A program made the translations under genes and the position numbers. This document shows, in pieces, positions 35,313 to 45,036 of a DNA stretch of 64,000 bases. The DNA comes from Candidatus Nitrosocosmicus agrestis. GTDB taxonomy: Archaea; Thermoproteota; Nitrososphaeria; Nitrososphaerales; Nitrososphaeraceae. The stretch spans positions 62,001 to 126,000 of the forward strand of contig NZ_VUYS01000009.1 in assembly GCF_008389435.1 (NCBI RefSeq), in the 5' to 3' direction. How positions within the stretch are numbered: the first letter of the stretch is position 1; every line of letters begins with the position of its first letter. Under the pieces are notes generated by a model that saw only the letters and a list, made by a program, of their open reading frames with translations, had not been told where the DNA came from and did no database searches.

Positions 35313-36191
35313 GTGAATTTACAGCACAAGAAGAAAATCTTGATACTAGCGATAATAATGTCTTTTGTTGTCGTTTTTGCATACTTTGTTACTATTAGTC
35401 TTGGTGATATGTTATTTAAGCAACAAATCGAAAGAGAAATCAAAAGACTTTATTCTGCTTCAGGGGATATATCAAACAAAACCTTTTCGCCTGAGCAGAT
35501 AAAGGATCTTCCAGAGCCTGTCAAGAGATACTTCACACATTCCTTAGAGGAAGGTCAACATTATATCAGTTATGTTAAACTAAAGCATACGGGCGAGTTC
35601 CGTCAGGACGAAAACCAAAAATGGATGCCAATAGAAGGACACGAGTACTTTACCACTGAAATTCCTGGTTTTATTTGGATAGGAAAAATATCCTTATTGC
35701 CTTTGGTATGGATTACCGGTATTGACATGTATTTAGAAGGGAGGGGAGCATTTCAAATAAAAATCATGTCTATCTTTACAATATCTGATGCTCCCAGAGG
35801 TAAAGAGTTGGATGAGAGTGAGCTTATGAGATGGCTAGCAGAATCACCTTTATTTCCGACTGCATTATTACCCAGTAATTATTTACATTGGGAACCAGTG
35901 GATTCTGATTCTGCAAAGGCCATGATTAATTACTCTGGGACCAAAGTTGAGGCACTCTTTCATTTTAATAAAAAAGGTGAAATAATACAAATGAATGCTG
36001 ACAGATACCGTGCAGTAGATAATTCTTTTGTAAAGGAAAAATGGCTTGGTCATTACTCTAATTATGCTCCTGCTGAAAATATGGTGGTCCCCTGGAACAT
36101 CGAGGTATCATGGAATAGTGAAATCGGAAACTTTACCTATGCCAAATTCAAGATAAATGACATTAAATATGATGATCCTGTCAAATACTGA
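35313..36191 (+). CDS. DUF6544-like protein with N-terminal membrane anchor
   Basis: A 292-residue protein with one N-terminal transmembrane helix (ILILAIIMSFVVVFAYFVTI) and an extracytoplasmic or membrane-associated beta-rich domain. Segments LPEPVKRYFTHSL, VKLKHTGEFRQ, WMPIEGHEYFTT and GFIWIGKI resemble the DUF6544 family found in bacteria and archaea; assignment is from memory and moderate. The role is unknown. It starts at GTG 35313, 56 bp after the Acg-like gene, probably in one transcript. Confidence 0.72.
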   Translation: MNLQHKKKILILAIIMSFVVVFAYFVTISLGDMLFKQQIEREIKRLYSASGDISNKTFSPEQIKDLPEPVKRYFTHSLEEGQHYISYVKLKHTGEFRQDENQKWMPIEGHEYFTTEIPGFIWIGKISLLPLVWITGIDMYLEGRGAFQIKIMSIFTISDAPRGKELDESELMRWLAESPLFPTALLPSNYLHWEPVDSDSAKAMINYSGTKVEALFHFNKKGEIIQMNADRYRAVDNSFVKEKWLGHYSNYAPAENMVVPWNIEVSWNSEIGNFTYAKFKINDIKYDDPVKY

Positions 36192-36434
36192 CACCGAAAG
36201 TATTCATTGAAAAATGATTTTATTTATAATCTGTCAGTTTAGATCTATATTATAAATTACAATTACAATTGAGGAATTGTAGAGTTTCTGTAAGATGCAA
36301 AAATTATTACGAAAGTAATTAATCTGTAAAATGTATATTAACTTATTCTTTTTAGATCCACTGTTTGTGATACTAATATAACTTCATAGTATCTTAAAAA
36401 ATATCCGAGATGAAAAAAGAACAAAGGTTGAGAT

Positions 36435-37151
36435 ATGACCTCTCTAAATACTAATACACTGTGGCAGGACCTCCACAGGGTAGCATCTTTTTCTGCTGTA
36501 GCTATAGTTATATTGATTCCAGTTCAAATCCTTGTTTTTGTGATTAATCCTCCTCCGAGTACGGTAGAGGAGTTTTTTATGCTATTTCAGAATAACGCTC
36601 TTCTGGGCCTATTGAGTCTTGACCTTTTGCTTATGGTTGACTATATTCTCATGATTCCTATTTTTTTAGCACTATACATAATACTGAGAAATACAAATCA
36701 ATCCATTGCAGCAATTAGCGTTACAATGGGACTTTTAGGTATATTTGTATATTTTTCATCCAATACTGCTTTTGACATGCTGTACTTGTCTCAGCTGTAT
36801 GATATCACCAAAACTGACTTCCAACAATCTTTTATGTTACTGGCAGCAGGCCAGTCAAAGCTAGCTACATTTCAGGGAACAACCTTTTACATAAGCTATG
36901 TACTCTTGTCTATATCTACGCTCATACTGTCCATTCTAATGCTAAAAAACAAAGCGTTTGGTAAAGGTGCCAGCATCTCTGGAATTTTATTGGCCATAGT
37001 TGGATTGGGATTGTATCTGCCTAGTATAGGACTTTATCTATCTATAGTCTCGTTAATTCCAGCAATGGCTTGGTATCTGCTGATGGCCAGAAGCCTTCAT
37101 AAAACATCAAAACAAGCCGCAAATACAGGTTCTCAATCCGCGATAAAGTAA
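36435..37151 (+). CDS. DUF4386-like integral membrane protein
   Basis: A 238-residue membrane protein with six predicted helices. The arrangement, with ALYIILRNTNQSIAAISV, a FSSNTAFDMLYLSQLY segment, a AAGQSKLATFQGTTFYISY loop, and a last helix ending WYLLMARSLHK, resembles the DUF4386 family. Function unknown. It is in the same orientation as the two preceding genes but separated by 243 bp with its own TATA-like sequence. Confidence 0.75.
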   Translation: MTSLNTNTLWQDLHRVASFSAVAIVILIPVQILVFVINPPPSTVEEFFMLFQNNALLGLLSLDLLLMVDYILMIPIFLALYIILRNTNQSIAAISVTMGLLGIFVYFSSNTAFDMLYLSQLYDITKTDFQQSFMLLAAGQSKLATFQGTTFYISYVLLSISTLILSILMLKNKAFGKGASISGILLAIVGLGLYLPSIGLYLSIVSLIPAMAWYLLMARSLHKTSKQAANTGSQSAIK

Positions 37152-37309
37152 AAGGAGCAAGCAAGTTAAAAAAATATTTCTAAATTAATTGCTTAGTTCA
37201 TAAATCTCTACCAAATTGAATATTTGTAGATATAAAGAAATCTATGATCTGAGATTAGATAAACTATATATCTTGTGTTTGAATGAGCATACTGGTCGCA
37301 ATATATGTA

Positions 37310-37864
37310 CTACTTTTTGATAAATTCTATGATAAATACAATTCCTCCGCATATAGCTCCTAATGAAGATACAAGGAGCATGATTCCAATAGGAACAATA
37401 AAATGGTTCAACATATTTTGTGAGACTTCATCTGGACTCATACCAAAACCTGCTATGTCTTGAGAAAAGACAGCTGTATCGCCTAAATAACCTGCATAAA
37501 TCATAATTATGCTAACAGAGAAAACACCAATATTTGTTAGTATAAGATGACTAGATGCCAGAACTCCCGATAAGTTGTGGAAATTTTTCTTGAGAAGACT
37601 CTCAAAGTAATGATAAATAAATGCTAAAACTCCATTACCTAACACCCCTATTAAAAAATATACTCCTAGTCCTGCTAGGGCAGTTATTTCTATAAATCCT
37701 ATGGAGGGATCGTCTAAAAGTTTTGAAACTAAATGTTCTGCATAAGATGTAGATATTATAAAAAGAGCAAGTAAGATAGTGAGAAAGGTTGCGATAGCGC
37801 CTTGAATCACCGATACAATCAAGAATCTGTTAGTCCATTTTGCCTCATTTTGTACAATCGTCAT
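37310..37864 (-). CDS. Four-helix membrane protein of unknown function
   Basis: A 184-residue protein with four hydrophobic helices (around residues 15-40, 60-88, 104-128 and 155-182) and short loops. I recognise no catalytic motif. The last loop, MSPDEVSQNMLNHFIVPIG, precedes a Gly-rich helix. It stands alone, minus strand, convergent with the DUF4386-like gene and separated from it by 158 bp. Confidence 0.65.
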   Translation of the reverse strand: MTIVQNEAKWTNRFLIVSVIQGAIATFLTILLALFIISTSYAEHLVSKLLDDPSIGFIEITALAGLGVYFLIGVLGNGVLAFIYHYFESLLKKNFHNLSGVLASSHLILTNIGVFSVSIIMIYAGYLGDTAVFSQDIAGFGMSPDEVSQNMLNHFIVPIGIMLLVSSLGAICGGIVFIIEFIKK

Positions 37865-37902
37865 AAAATCTCTCTAAACAAAAAAATTATCATTCATAGA
37901 AT

Positions 37903-38058
37903 TCATTCATTATTTGTTATATCCTGTTCTTTCCATATTTTTGACCATGGGAGGAATAAAACCAAGGGCAATACAACAGGGATTCCTTGCAAAAATCCAA
38001 TTACATTATAGGTTTTAGAAGTATAATTATTGTCGTTACCTGAAAATGTATTTTGCTG
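37903..38058 (-). pseudogene. C-terminal fragment of a membrane protein, no start codon
   Basis: A 51-codon open stretch on the minus strand has protein-like content: a Ser/Asn-rich loop, then NVIGFLQGIPVVLPLVLFLP, a hydrophobic helix, then WSKIWKEQDITNNE and a stop. There is no ATG, GTG or TTG in frame before the upstream stop. It looks like the remaining tail of a lost membrane protein gene, just upstream of the four-helix protein. Confidence 0.4.
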
Positions 38059-38689
38059 TTAATTTTTGTTACGCTAAAAACAATATGATTTATTTATTAA
38101 CAATCTAACAATGAAATGATAATCTGGAAGAGAATGGTAACATCATTAAAATGTTTTCCTAAATTTAAGCAATTGCTAAGCTAATAATAAATGGTATTTA
38201 GGTAATTAAATAATTGTTCTCTGTTATATTTCCATTTTCACTATTAAAAAACTCATTTGAAACAAAATGTTCTTATTGATAGTGGGAGAAAAATTCTTAA
38301 TCTATTGAGATTTGTTGGAGTAGATTACACTTAGCTAATTTTAGGTTTATAACTCATGCCGAATACATGGTCAATTGAAAAAAGACAGATAACCTAGAAT
38401 ATTCATAAAAAAAAGGATCTGTTATTTCATTTATTATTATGTGGTATATTATTGATATTTATTTATAATATCAAAAACTTTAAAAAATAAATTAAAAATA
38501 TATTGTCTATCTATTCTTTATCAGTATTTGAATTTCTCAAATGCAATGTTCATTATACAATGAATAAAATAGTTATTATTCAGGTTATGATGTTAATTCA
38601 TGGTATTAGGTTCCAAATGGCTTGAAAGAAGTTACTCTACAGATAACATCCATTAAATAACTTTTGAATATAAATTAAGTTCTATGGCT
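38059..38689. other. Intergenic region, nothing recognised
   Basis: A 631-bp very AT-rich stretch with stops in every frame, poly-A and poly-T runs, no inverted repeat of note and no RNA gene that I can recognise. Confidence 0.5.
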
Positions 38690-39268
38690 TTAATAAGGAA
38701 GAGGTTGGAATAGTCTTTCAAAAAAACCTTGAGGTGACTGCGGATGGGGCACATCAATATCAAAAGCGGCAACGTTAAAAGCTGCATTATCCTTATAAAT
38801 TTGCAGAATAACACGATGCTGTCCATCATCTGGAAAAATATACGAAATGTTAAACCTTCCATCCATCACTTGTTGTTTTGGGAATTTAAAGAGTCTGCCA
38901 TCATGATCCGAAATTGTAGCATTAACCGTTAGAATATCATACTGAACTAGATTTCCAGAGCCTAACTCTTTAATTTCAAAATACATCTTTGTCCATTGAT
39001 CTATAATTGGAACTGTTGGTTCAAGTTTTATATTTATGCTAAGATTGTCTCTTTTGCTAATCCACGTGTCATTAACGAGTATTTTTGGTGAAATGTCATC
39101 GTTACCCGTCTGTTGAGCAAACACTGGATTGTTGTTACTGTAATCTTTATGAATATCTATTGACAAATTAGCAGGCAGAGACATGGATGTAGGTGAAAAA
39201 GAAAATGTCGTGATCATGGTGATAATCGAAAATACAATAACCAACTTGAAAAATCTGTTATAATTCAT
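38690..39268 (-). CDS. Secreted beta-rich protein of unknown function
   Basis: A 192-residue protein with an N-terminal signal or anchor helix (LVIVFSIITMITTFSF) and a probable cleavage or mature start near VFAQQTGNDD. The mature domain is beta-rich with an Ig/FixH-like feel: NLSINIKLEPTVPIIDQWTKM, TVNATISDHDGRLFKFP, and a FNISYIFPDDGQHRVILQIY strand pair. It ends in a Pro-rich tail. Function unknown; the segment order resembles small extracytoplasmic domains that modulate metal transport, but I cannot support a name. Confidence 0.65.
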   Translation of the reverse strand: MNYNRFFKLVIVFSIITMITTFSFSPTSMSLPANLSIDIHKDYSNNNPVFAQQTGNDDISPKILVNDTWISKRDNLSINIKLEPTVPIIDQWTKMYFEIKELGSGNLVQYDILTVNATISDHDGRLFKFPKQQVMDGRFNISYIFPDDGQHRVILQIYKDNAAFNVAAFDIDVPHPQSPQGFFERLFQPLPY

Positions 39269-40014
39269 AGTAAATAAAATGGTTTTTGATGTTTTAAAAC
39301 CTATGTATCCAAGTTAAATTGACATACAAGTAAAATAATATCTTCAGGGAATGGTTGCTTAATAGAGAAGAAAAATCAGTTTGTTGTACGGATTAATCTG
39401 ATATTTTGATTAAATTCGGATAGTGGGTTTTGACCTAAATATAAAACAATATTATTTGTTGTTGTAGATGTGGTGTTAGTAGTATTTTTTATGTTGTTGG
39501 ACGATGGTTCATTTACTTGTTTTTTGATTCTAATGTATGGGAGAATGTTTAGCTTGGATTTAATGAATGAGATGCCTATAAAGTTAATGTATTAGGTGGG
39601 ATATCTTCTATCTTAAACAATTGTCCATATAAAAAGAAGAAAATAAAATATAGTCTATAAACAAAAGATTCAATTGATCGTTTAATACTGATGATGATTC
39701 TAAATTTTTAGAAAATACGTAAAGAAGATTGTCCTATTTCGTAGAGTTCGAGGACATGGACTGCAAGAGGGAAACAGTTCTTTAGATTTTTTAATTATTA
39801 ACGCTATTAACATTTAGAAATTTAGTAGTGTTAAAATACATAAATTTTATCCATTTGTCTGTTTGAAAGTAAGGGAATAAAGTAAGCTGTGACTACTTTT
39901 AAATGACAGTGCGATACTCAACTACAGGTAATTTTTTCCTTAATTCATGATTTTCGAAGAATTAACAATAATACATTTAGTTTCATTTGTATTTCTAAAT
40001 ATATATAAAGGTAA
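39269..40014. other. Intergenic region with a start-less coding-like fragment
   Basis: Within these 746 bp, the minus strand has an open run of 71 codons (39376-39591) with no canonical start. It encodes a basic segment (IKSKLNILPYIRIKKQ), an Asn/Thr-rich linker (NTTNTTSTTTNN) and a tail ending IRLIRTTN. It may be a decayed gene tail. A promoter with tatatataaagg immediately precedes the gene at 40015. Confidence 0.4.
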
Positions 40015-41163
40015 ATGAACAACGATCAATTCTTAAAGATTATTAAAAAAACAAGAGATAGAAAAATCCGAAATGTTGTTTGTAATTTGATAATTTTTTT
40101 CTTTTCTATTTCTATTTTAACTGGCTTTACAACTCAAAATCTAATTGTATTTGGACAAAACAATATGACGGGTTCTTCAGCCGCAGATGACGTTGAAGTT
40201 ATTCAGTCTTTTCAATCGGAGATTCAAAAAGAATCGAACAATAATCAAGACTCTATGAAATTGACCACTGATAATACCACTGCATCCTCTAATTCTGTTA
40301 CAGATGGGTTAGCAAACAACGACGACGACGGCGATAACAACCAAGAACAAGACATAAATAATGATTCCGTTTCGTCAATGACCGTAAACCCTAGTCTTTC
40401 GAAGCCAGATCGAGATTGCTTATTTGATCCTTCTATGCCAAAGTGTGCTCAGGATGAAAACGGTCATTGTCCATCGGGCTTTGCGATGAATGAGGACGGC
40501 CAATGCTTTCCACGAGGTGGATGCCCTGACGGTTACTATAGGGCAGACGACGATGAAACTGGCCGCTGTATTCCAAATTCAGAGGGCTGTCCTTCTGATA
40601 TGATTTTTAGGCCGGACCATAAAAGTTGTGGGTATAAAGACGATGTCTGTGGTCAGTATCCTGAGTTGAAAGCATGTCAAACAAATGATGAAGGAAATGA
40701 GCAGTCTAAAAAAGCAGCAGCATTTGATTCAGGATATACTCACGGATGTTCGGATGCCAAAATTCCAATAGATTCTCAGAGATACTTAAGTCAACCTGGC
40801 AAAGGCCCTTCCTATCATACCTCTGATTTTATGGATGGATATTATCAGGGTTTTGACTATTGTTCTGCTACTGCTAACAGCAATAATATTCCCTACGACT
40901 CTGGTTATCAACACGGATGCAATGATGCCAAAATAAATGATGTTTCCAAAAGGTACATAAATCAACTGGGTACTGGGCCCGCTTATCATACAAATGAGTT
41001 CATGAGAGGCTATGACGATGGTTTTGATGTATGTTCTAATGGCAGTAGTAGTAGTGACGGCTCCTCAACTATCGCAAAAGGAACATTTAAGATCACTGTA
41101 GAAGTTACGAACAACTCCCCAAATGACCTGACTGGAGATATAACTGTTAGTGTAGACCATTAG
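40015..41163 (+). CDS. Secreted Cys-rich protein with two 50-residue repeats, cut by in-frame TAG
   Basis: A 382-residue protein starting with a basic N-terminus and membrane helix (about 23-45), then an Asn/Asp/Ser-rich linker, a Cys-rich central part (residues 135-222, with CPSGFAMNEDGQC and CPDGYYRADDDETGRC, resembling EGF-like spacing), and two tandem repeats (237-283 and 294-341) sharing DSGYxHGCxDAKI, GPxYHT and GFDxCS. A beta-sandwich domain (TFKITVEVTNNSPNDLTG) then begins but is cut by TAG at 41161. The same frame goes on for 75 codons to 41388 and completes the domain (see next entry). A TATA box precedes the ATG closely. Function unknown; surface-exposed. Confidence 0.8.
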   Translation: MNNDQFLKIIKKTRDRKIRNVVCNLIIFFFSISILTGFTTQNLIVFGQNNMTGSSAADDVEVIQSFQSEIQKESNNNQDSMKLTTDNTTASSNSVTDGLANNDDDGDNNQEQDINNDSVSSMTVNPSLSKPDRDCLFDPSMPKCAQDENGHCPSGFAMNEDGQCFPRGGCPDGYYRADDDETGRCIPNSEGCPSDMIFRPDHKSCGYKDDVCGQYPELKACQTNDEGNEQSKKAAAFDSGYTHGCSDAKIPIDSQRYLSQPGKGPSYHTSDFMDGYYQGFDYCSATANSNNIPYDSGYQHGCNDAKINDVSKRYINQLGTGPAYHTNEFMRGYDDGFDVCSNGSSSSDGSSTIAKGTFKITVEVTNNSPNDLTGDITVSVDH

Positions 41164-41388
41164 CCACAAAAGATAGTAAAAGATGCATATGGGCTTTACA
41201 TTCCTGGTAAAGGAAATGTGATATCAAAGACCTTTACATTCAAAGCAAGCGATGTTCCAGTAGGAACTGACTTTGAGGTAAATCTTAACTATTGGGATGG
41301 CAACAATAACAATAATCAGAAGAAATTTGGCGAAAACAGTCCTCAAATGAAAACAGAGGTAGCTCAATTCGTAATTCCTTATAGTTGA
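41164..41388 (+). pseudogene. Continuation of the repeat protein beyond the TAG
   Basis: After TAG the frame stays open for 74 codons plus TGA and is clearly coding: AYGLYIPGKGNVISKTFTFK, DVPVGTDFEVNLNYWDG and EVAQFVIPYS finish the beta-sandwich started before the stop. A single C-to-T change of CAG would give the TAG. It is either the separated end of a damaged gene or a read-through product. Confidence 0.75.
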
Positions 41389-42145
41389 TTTTGGTGAATT
41401 ATTAAGCAAAATTCAGTAAAAGATTTTACTTGTGAGGGAATAAGATTATTCGTATGACTGGGATACAGTAAGATCAAAACTTTTTAAACCCTCTTGACTT
41501 CATTTTATTCTTAGATTGTTTCAATTGTTTCTACTTAATCCACAATAAAACAATAAAAGATAAAATCTCATTGTCCACATTTCGACACCAATGAGAAAAT
41601 ACAAAAAATAATAGAATAAATATATTTTAATAAAGAGGAAATGGTGGGTTGTAATTCTCAGTATCGAAATTCGGTTATTCTAGATTTGTCCATGACAGAC
41701 TATTATATTCAATGACGTTAGGATTGGAGAAGATGAAAGTTAACCCCTTTTACCTACTGTTACGTATACACTTTTGAATCTATTTTACCGTGAATTAATG
41801 ATGGGATTGTGCTTTTATCCTCCCGTGTACAAAAAATTGATATTGCCGTAAGAAAATATTCAGGTAATAAAATAGTGGCAAATTGCAATATAATCACACT
41901 AACAATATAAAAGATTCAGCCAATACCGTAAGAATTACCAATAATTGATTATTGTAAGAAAGAAAAAGTATTTTTCAATATATTTTCGTTTTTGTCTCTA
42001 AAAATGACCTCATTAAGTAAAAGTATAGAAAACACTAGTTAATGGCATAAGTTGCAGGATTTGTGTTTCCTCGCATACCATTTATATAAAAACATAAGCT
42101 TAAACCATAAAACACATATGGAAGTGCCAATTGGCAGAATTTTAC
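41389..42145. other. Intergenic region, nothing recognised
   Basis: A 757-bp AT-rich stretch without a plausible gene. No clear repeats; both flanking genes point towards it, so transcription probably ends in it. Confidence 0.5.
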
Positions 42146-42577
42146 TTATGGTCTTGCTTCATCAATAATTTCGAGGGTTCGATTAAACTCTTGAGGAGTG
42201 ATTTTTCCATATTTTAGTTTGTTTATAATTTTAAAAATGGAAGGCATATAGTCTTTGTAACCGTTATAGGCCGATCCAAAAGATTTCATACCTTGAAGAT
42301 CCATATACTCAATGTAGTATTTCTTGACTTCTTCGTGTGTTAGGTCAAGTTTTATGGCCACTTGGACTGGGGTTTTACCCTTCAGAAATAGCGCATATGC
42401 TTTTGAAGAATCCAATTTGCAATAAATGGTAGTTTTTTCACCCGAGTATTCATTAATAATCCTTCCAATGTCTCTTGGAGAGATCCTTGCTATTGCTGCT
42501 ATTTCTTTATACTTCTTACCTTCTTTGTACAGTTTTATAACTAATAATTTCTTTTCATTCTTAGATAATATCTCCAT
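42146..42577 (-). CDS. Helix-turn-helix protein
   Basis: A 143-residue protein with two predicted helix-turn-helix-like segments: KLYKEGKKYKEIAAIARISP with RDIGRIINEY near the N-terminus, and LFLKGKTPVQVAIKLDLTHE with EVKKYYIEYMDL in the middle. Repeated Homeodomain-like HTH units of this kind recur in Nitrososphaeria genomes as proteins of unknown role. The C-terminal 40 residues (KIINKLKYGKITPQEFNRTL) are helical. ATG 42577 is preferred; GTG 42586 is possible. DNA binding is likely, target unknown. Confidence 0.72.
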   Translation of the reverse strand: MEILSKNEKKLLVIKLYKEGKKYKEIAAIARISPRDIGRIINEYSGEKTTIYCKLDSSKAYALFLKGKTPVQVAIKLDLTHEEVKKYYIEYMDLQGMKSFGSAYNGYKDYMPSIFKIINKLKYGKITPQEFNRTLEIIDEARP

Positions 42578-42901
42578 TGTGAGCACTCATGCAAATTATT
42601 TGCTTATAAGACTGTTATCCAAAATTATCTCTACTTTCATTTTGTTATCTTGTTATCACTAGGTTTGCTAGGTGTTCTGATATGAATAGACTAATTATGC
42701 TAAAGCCCTGAATTGTTCGCACTAGTTATTCTTATTTTTGTTTGATTCAGCGACTTGGATATTAATTAGTTTTTTCTAAATATATATATCGATTTAAAAT
42801 ACCAAAATGTAATCTTGTCTCATTACTGTCTTCACAAATTTATTGATTGTTCATCCAATTGACAAAATTACAATTTCTATAAGTGTTGGAAAAAGATAAA
42901 A
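42578..42901. other. Intergenic region, nothing recognised
   Basis: About 320 bp of AT-rich sequence between two minus-strand genes. It includes taaatatatatatcgattt near 42777, which resembles a TATA box for the HTH gene but lies too far from its start to be decisive. Confidence 0.4.
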
Positions 42902-43156
42902 TCATTTCCTATGGTCAAACGGCAATAGAATCAACGCACTTGTCAGGTATTCATAGCGCCTTGGTTTGTAAGTGATTACACTATGCTTTATTTTATGTAG
43001 CTTACATTCCAATTTTAATACTCCGTCCACCTCAAATATAAAATTCAAAACGAGGCGCCCTTCTATTTCATGACTGACGGTAACTTTGGCAAAACATAAC
43101 TGCGTCGTCATTATTGATGCTGGTGTTAATAAAACATCAACTTCTTTTGCAATCAA
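42902..43156 (-). CDS. Hypothetical protein, 84 aa, doubtful
   Basis: An open frame starting with TTG, with protein-like composition: LTPASIMTTQLCFAKVTVSH, LNFIFEVDGVLKLECKLHKI and a basic C-terminus. Alternating hydrophobic strands could suit a small beta-domain such as PilZ, but no motif supports it. It could be a fragment of a larger lost gene. Confidence 0.35.
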   Translation of the reverse strand: MIAKEVDVLLTPASIMTTQLCFAKVTVSHEIEGRLVLNFIFEVDGVLKLECKLHKIKHSVITYKPRRYEYLTSALILLPFDHRK

Positions 43157-43753
43157 CTACTTTTCATTATATTGATGTATCATTAACTTCATGTAAGGTT
43201 GGTAGGGCAATTCATAAACTAGGGGATTAAAGATCAACACAACATGAAATTTCAACACTTTTGACACATGTGATTGTTATTTTTGTATAACATCTTTGAA
43301 TTAGATTGACTTGTACTGACATTGTAGAGAGGTTTAAATAAAATGATCCATTTATTCATTTTACTGTGTTCTATTTATACGACATGGTAACAATCTTTGC
43401 TGCAAGGAGATTGGTTAAAGGGTCATATTTCATTGAATAAATACAAATTTTGTTCGTGCAATATGACCTTTTTGCTATGAGGTTATAATTTAAATGGTAA
43501 TAAAATTCTGTAATGCCTTATAAAATAAAGTCATATTCTTCTCGAATGAATCAGATAGGCCGGATGCTGATGGCTATTTTGGTTTTAGTTAGTTGCTAGT
43601 ATTTTGAGGAATGATTGCCTTCTCAATTGGGGTCTTCCTCTAAGCATCGAACAAAATATTAAACCAAAGTCAAGGACATTCAAGTGGGAAAATTGATAAC
43701 AACTAAAAGTTTGTCAAAATCAAAAATTGAAATAAAAAATCAAGAAAAAAATT
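43157..43753. other. Intergenic region, nothing recognised
   Basis: A 597-bp AT-rich stretch between two minus-strand genes. No repeat or RNA gene recognised; TATA-like gtttaaataaaa near 43331. Confidence 0.45.
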
Positions 43754-44362
43754 TTAGGTAGAAGTTGCGTTTGCTTGACTGCCATCACTACCTTCTGTTA
43801 TTGTTTTTACTACCCCAATCAATGGAAGATTCAAGAAGTGTCCCTCAGTCTTTGCTACATCAAATGATACATTAAGTATATGTCCGTTAATCAAATATAC
43901 TAGTATTGGAACATCTTTCCATACTTTACCCGTCTCTAAGGTCTGGATATCTGCTATTCCCTTGAATTGAGTGTTGTTACCGATCAAGACAATCTCATTT
44001 CCAGTATTGTTTGTTAGAGGAGCAGCATCAGTTAGCCCGTTTATCACATGGGTTTCAACTTCATGACCTGATAATGAATGTCTATTTAGTTCGACTTTGA
44101 AGTCTTGTAACTGTCCGTTTGCCACATCAAAGCTCCAATCTCCACCAAGTACAAAATTTAAGTTAGTATCTTGTGATGCATTCAATGCCTGTAAAGCTGC
44201 AGGAGAAAGTGCCAAGTTTCCCATATATCCATTGGCGCCAAAAGTATTTACCCCTTCAGTTGACTGGGCATTCACATAGTTGCCATTCATTGCTGCAACA
44301 AGAATTATTGCTGCAGTAAACATCACTGTGACTGCTATTAATGAGCGTGCAATTTTTGTCAT
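43754..44362 (-). CDS. Secreted protein of unknown function
   Basis: A 202-residue exported protein with a clean signal peptide (basic MTKIARS, hydrophobic AVTVMFTAAIILVAAM, cleavage likely after YVNAQS). The mature part has VLGGDWSFDVANGQLQDFKV, an amphipathic beta pattern, and a conserved-looking IGNNTQFKGIADI followed by PILVYLINGHILNVSFD. Paralogues with such GGxWSFxVxxG patterns occur, as I recall, in soil Nitrososphaeria, with no known function. A TATA-like element lies about 25 bp upstream. Confidence 0.72.
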   Translation of the reverse strand: MTKIARSLIAVTVMFTAAIILVAAMNGNYVNAQSTEGVNTFGANGYMGNLALSPAALQALNASQDTNLNFVLGGDWSFDVANGQLQDFKVELNRHSLSGHEVETHVINGLTDAAPLTNNTGNEIVLIGNNTQFKGIADIQTLETGKVWKDVPILVYLINGHILNVSFDVAKTEGHFLNLPLIGVVKTITEGSDGSQANATST

Positions 44363-44475
44363 TTATTTCCTTTAATCTTCAAATTATTTATTGTCTATGT
44401 ATTGGTTGCAATTATTAAATGCAAATAGATACATTGTACAACAGTTTTATACAAGAGATAACATAGTATATTTAT

Positions 44476-45036
44476 ATGCCCAAAACCGTCCCAAACGACG
44501 GTAATTCATATCACAAAAAGATGAGTGAGAGTATTACCTTGCGATTTGACAAGTTAATACTGGATGAATTACGTGAAGAATCAGAGTTAAAAATGGAGAG
44601 TATCAACACTCTTCTAAACCAAATAGTAAAATCATATATTAAATGGCACAAGCCGTCTGCAATTGCAGGCTTGATTTACATCAACAAGTTTTTATACAGA
44701 GACATTGTGGAACAACTTTCTAATGAATCGTTAAATCAAATAGTTGACAATTATGCACAACATCATTTTATGGATACTATTGAAATTTTTCATGGGAAGT
44801 CATCGGTCTCTATTTATCTTGACTATTTACTAACTTGGCTTAAAATATCAGGATTTCATTACCGGGTTGACGAAAATGAAGAAAATTACATTACCATCAA
44901 GATTCAAATTGATCTGGGCCTTAAATTTAGCAGATATATTTCAACTAAAATAAAGACAATACTTGAGACACTAAAACAACCTAAAGTGGATGTTAAGTTT
45001 ACGGAACATATTGTGGTAGTGCGTATTCCTTCTTAG
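44476..45036 (+). CDS. Ribbon-helix-helix-like protein
   Basis: A 186-residue protein. Residues 16-57 (MSESITLRFDKLILDELREE, INTLLNQIVKSYIKWHK) have the beta-helix-helix pattern of an RHH DNA-binding domain. The rest (60-186) is a mixed alpha/beta domain, ending VDVKFTEHIVVVRIPS, that I cannot name. The family pattern suggests a regulator with an attached sensor domain, but no ligand site is seen. A TATA-like gtatatttat stands unusually close (about 5-15 bp) to the ATG, so ATG 44521 (MSESITL) may be the true leaderless start. Confidence 0.68.
   Translation: MPKTVPNDGNSYHKKMSESITLRFDKLILDELREESELKMESINTLLNQIVKSYIKWHKPSAIAGLIYINKFLYRDIVEQLSNESLNQIVDNYAQHHFMDTIEIFHGKSSVSIYLDYLLTWLKISGFHYRVDENEENYITIKIQIDLGLKFSRYISTKIKTILETLKQPKVDVKFTEHIVVVRIPS

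Noticed and set aside
41161-41163. TAG read as pyrrolysine
   Set aside because: No Pyl genes or methylamine methyltransferases are seen and the lineage is not known to use pyrrolysine; CAG-to-TAG mutation is simpler.
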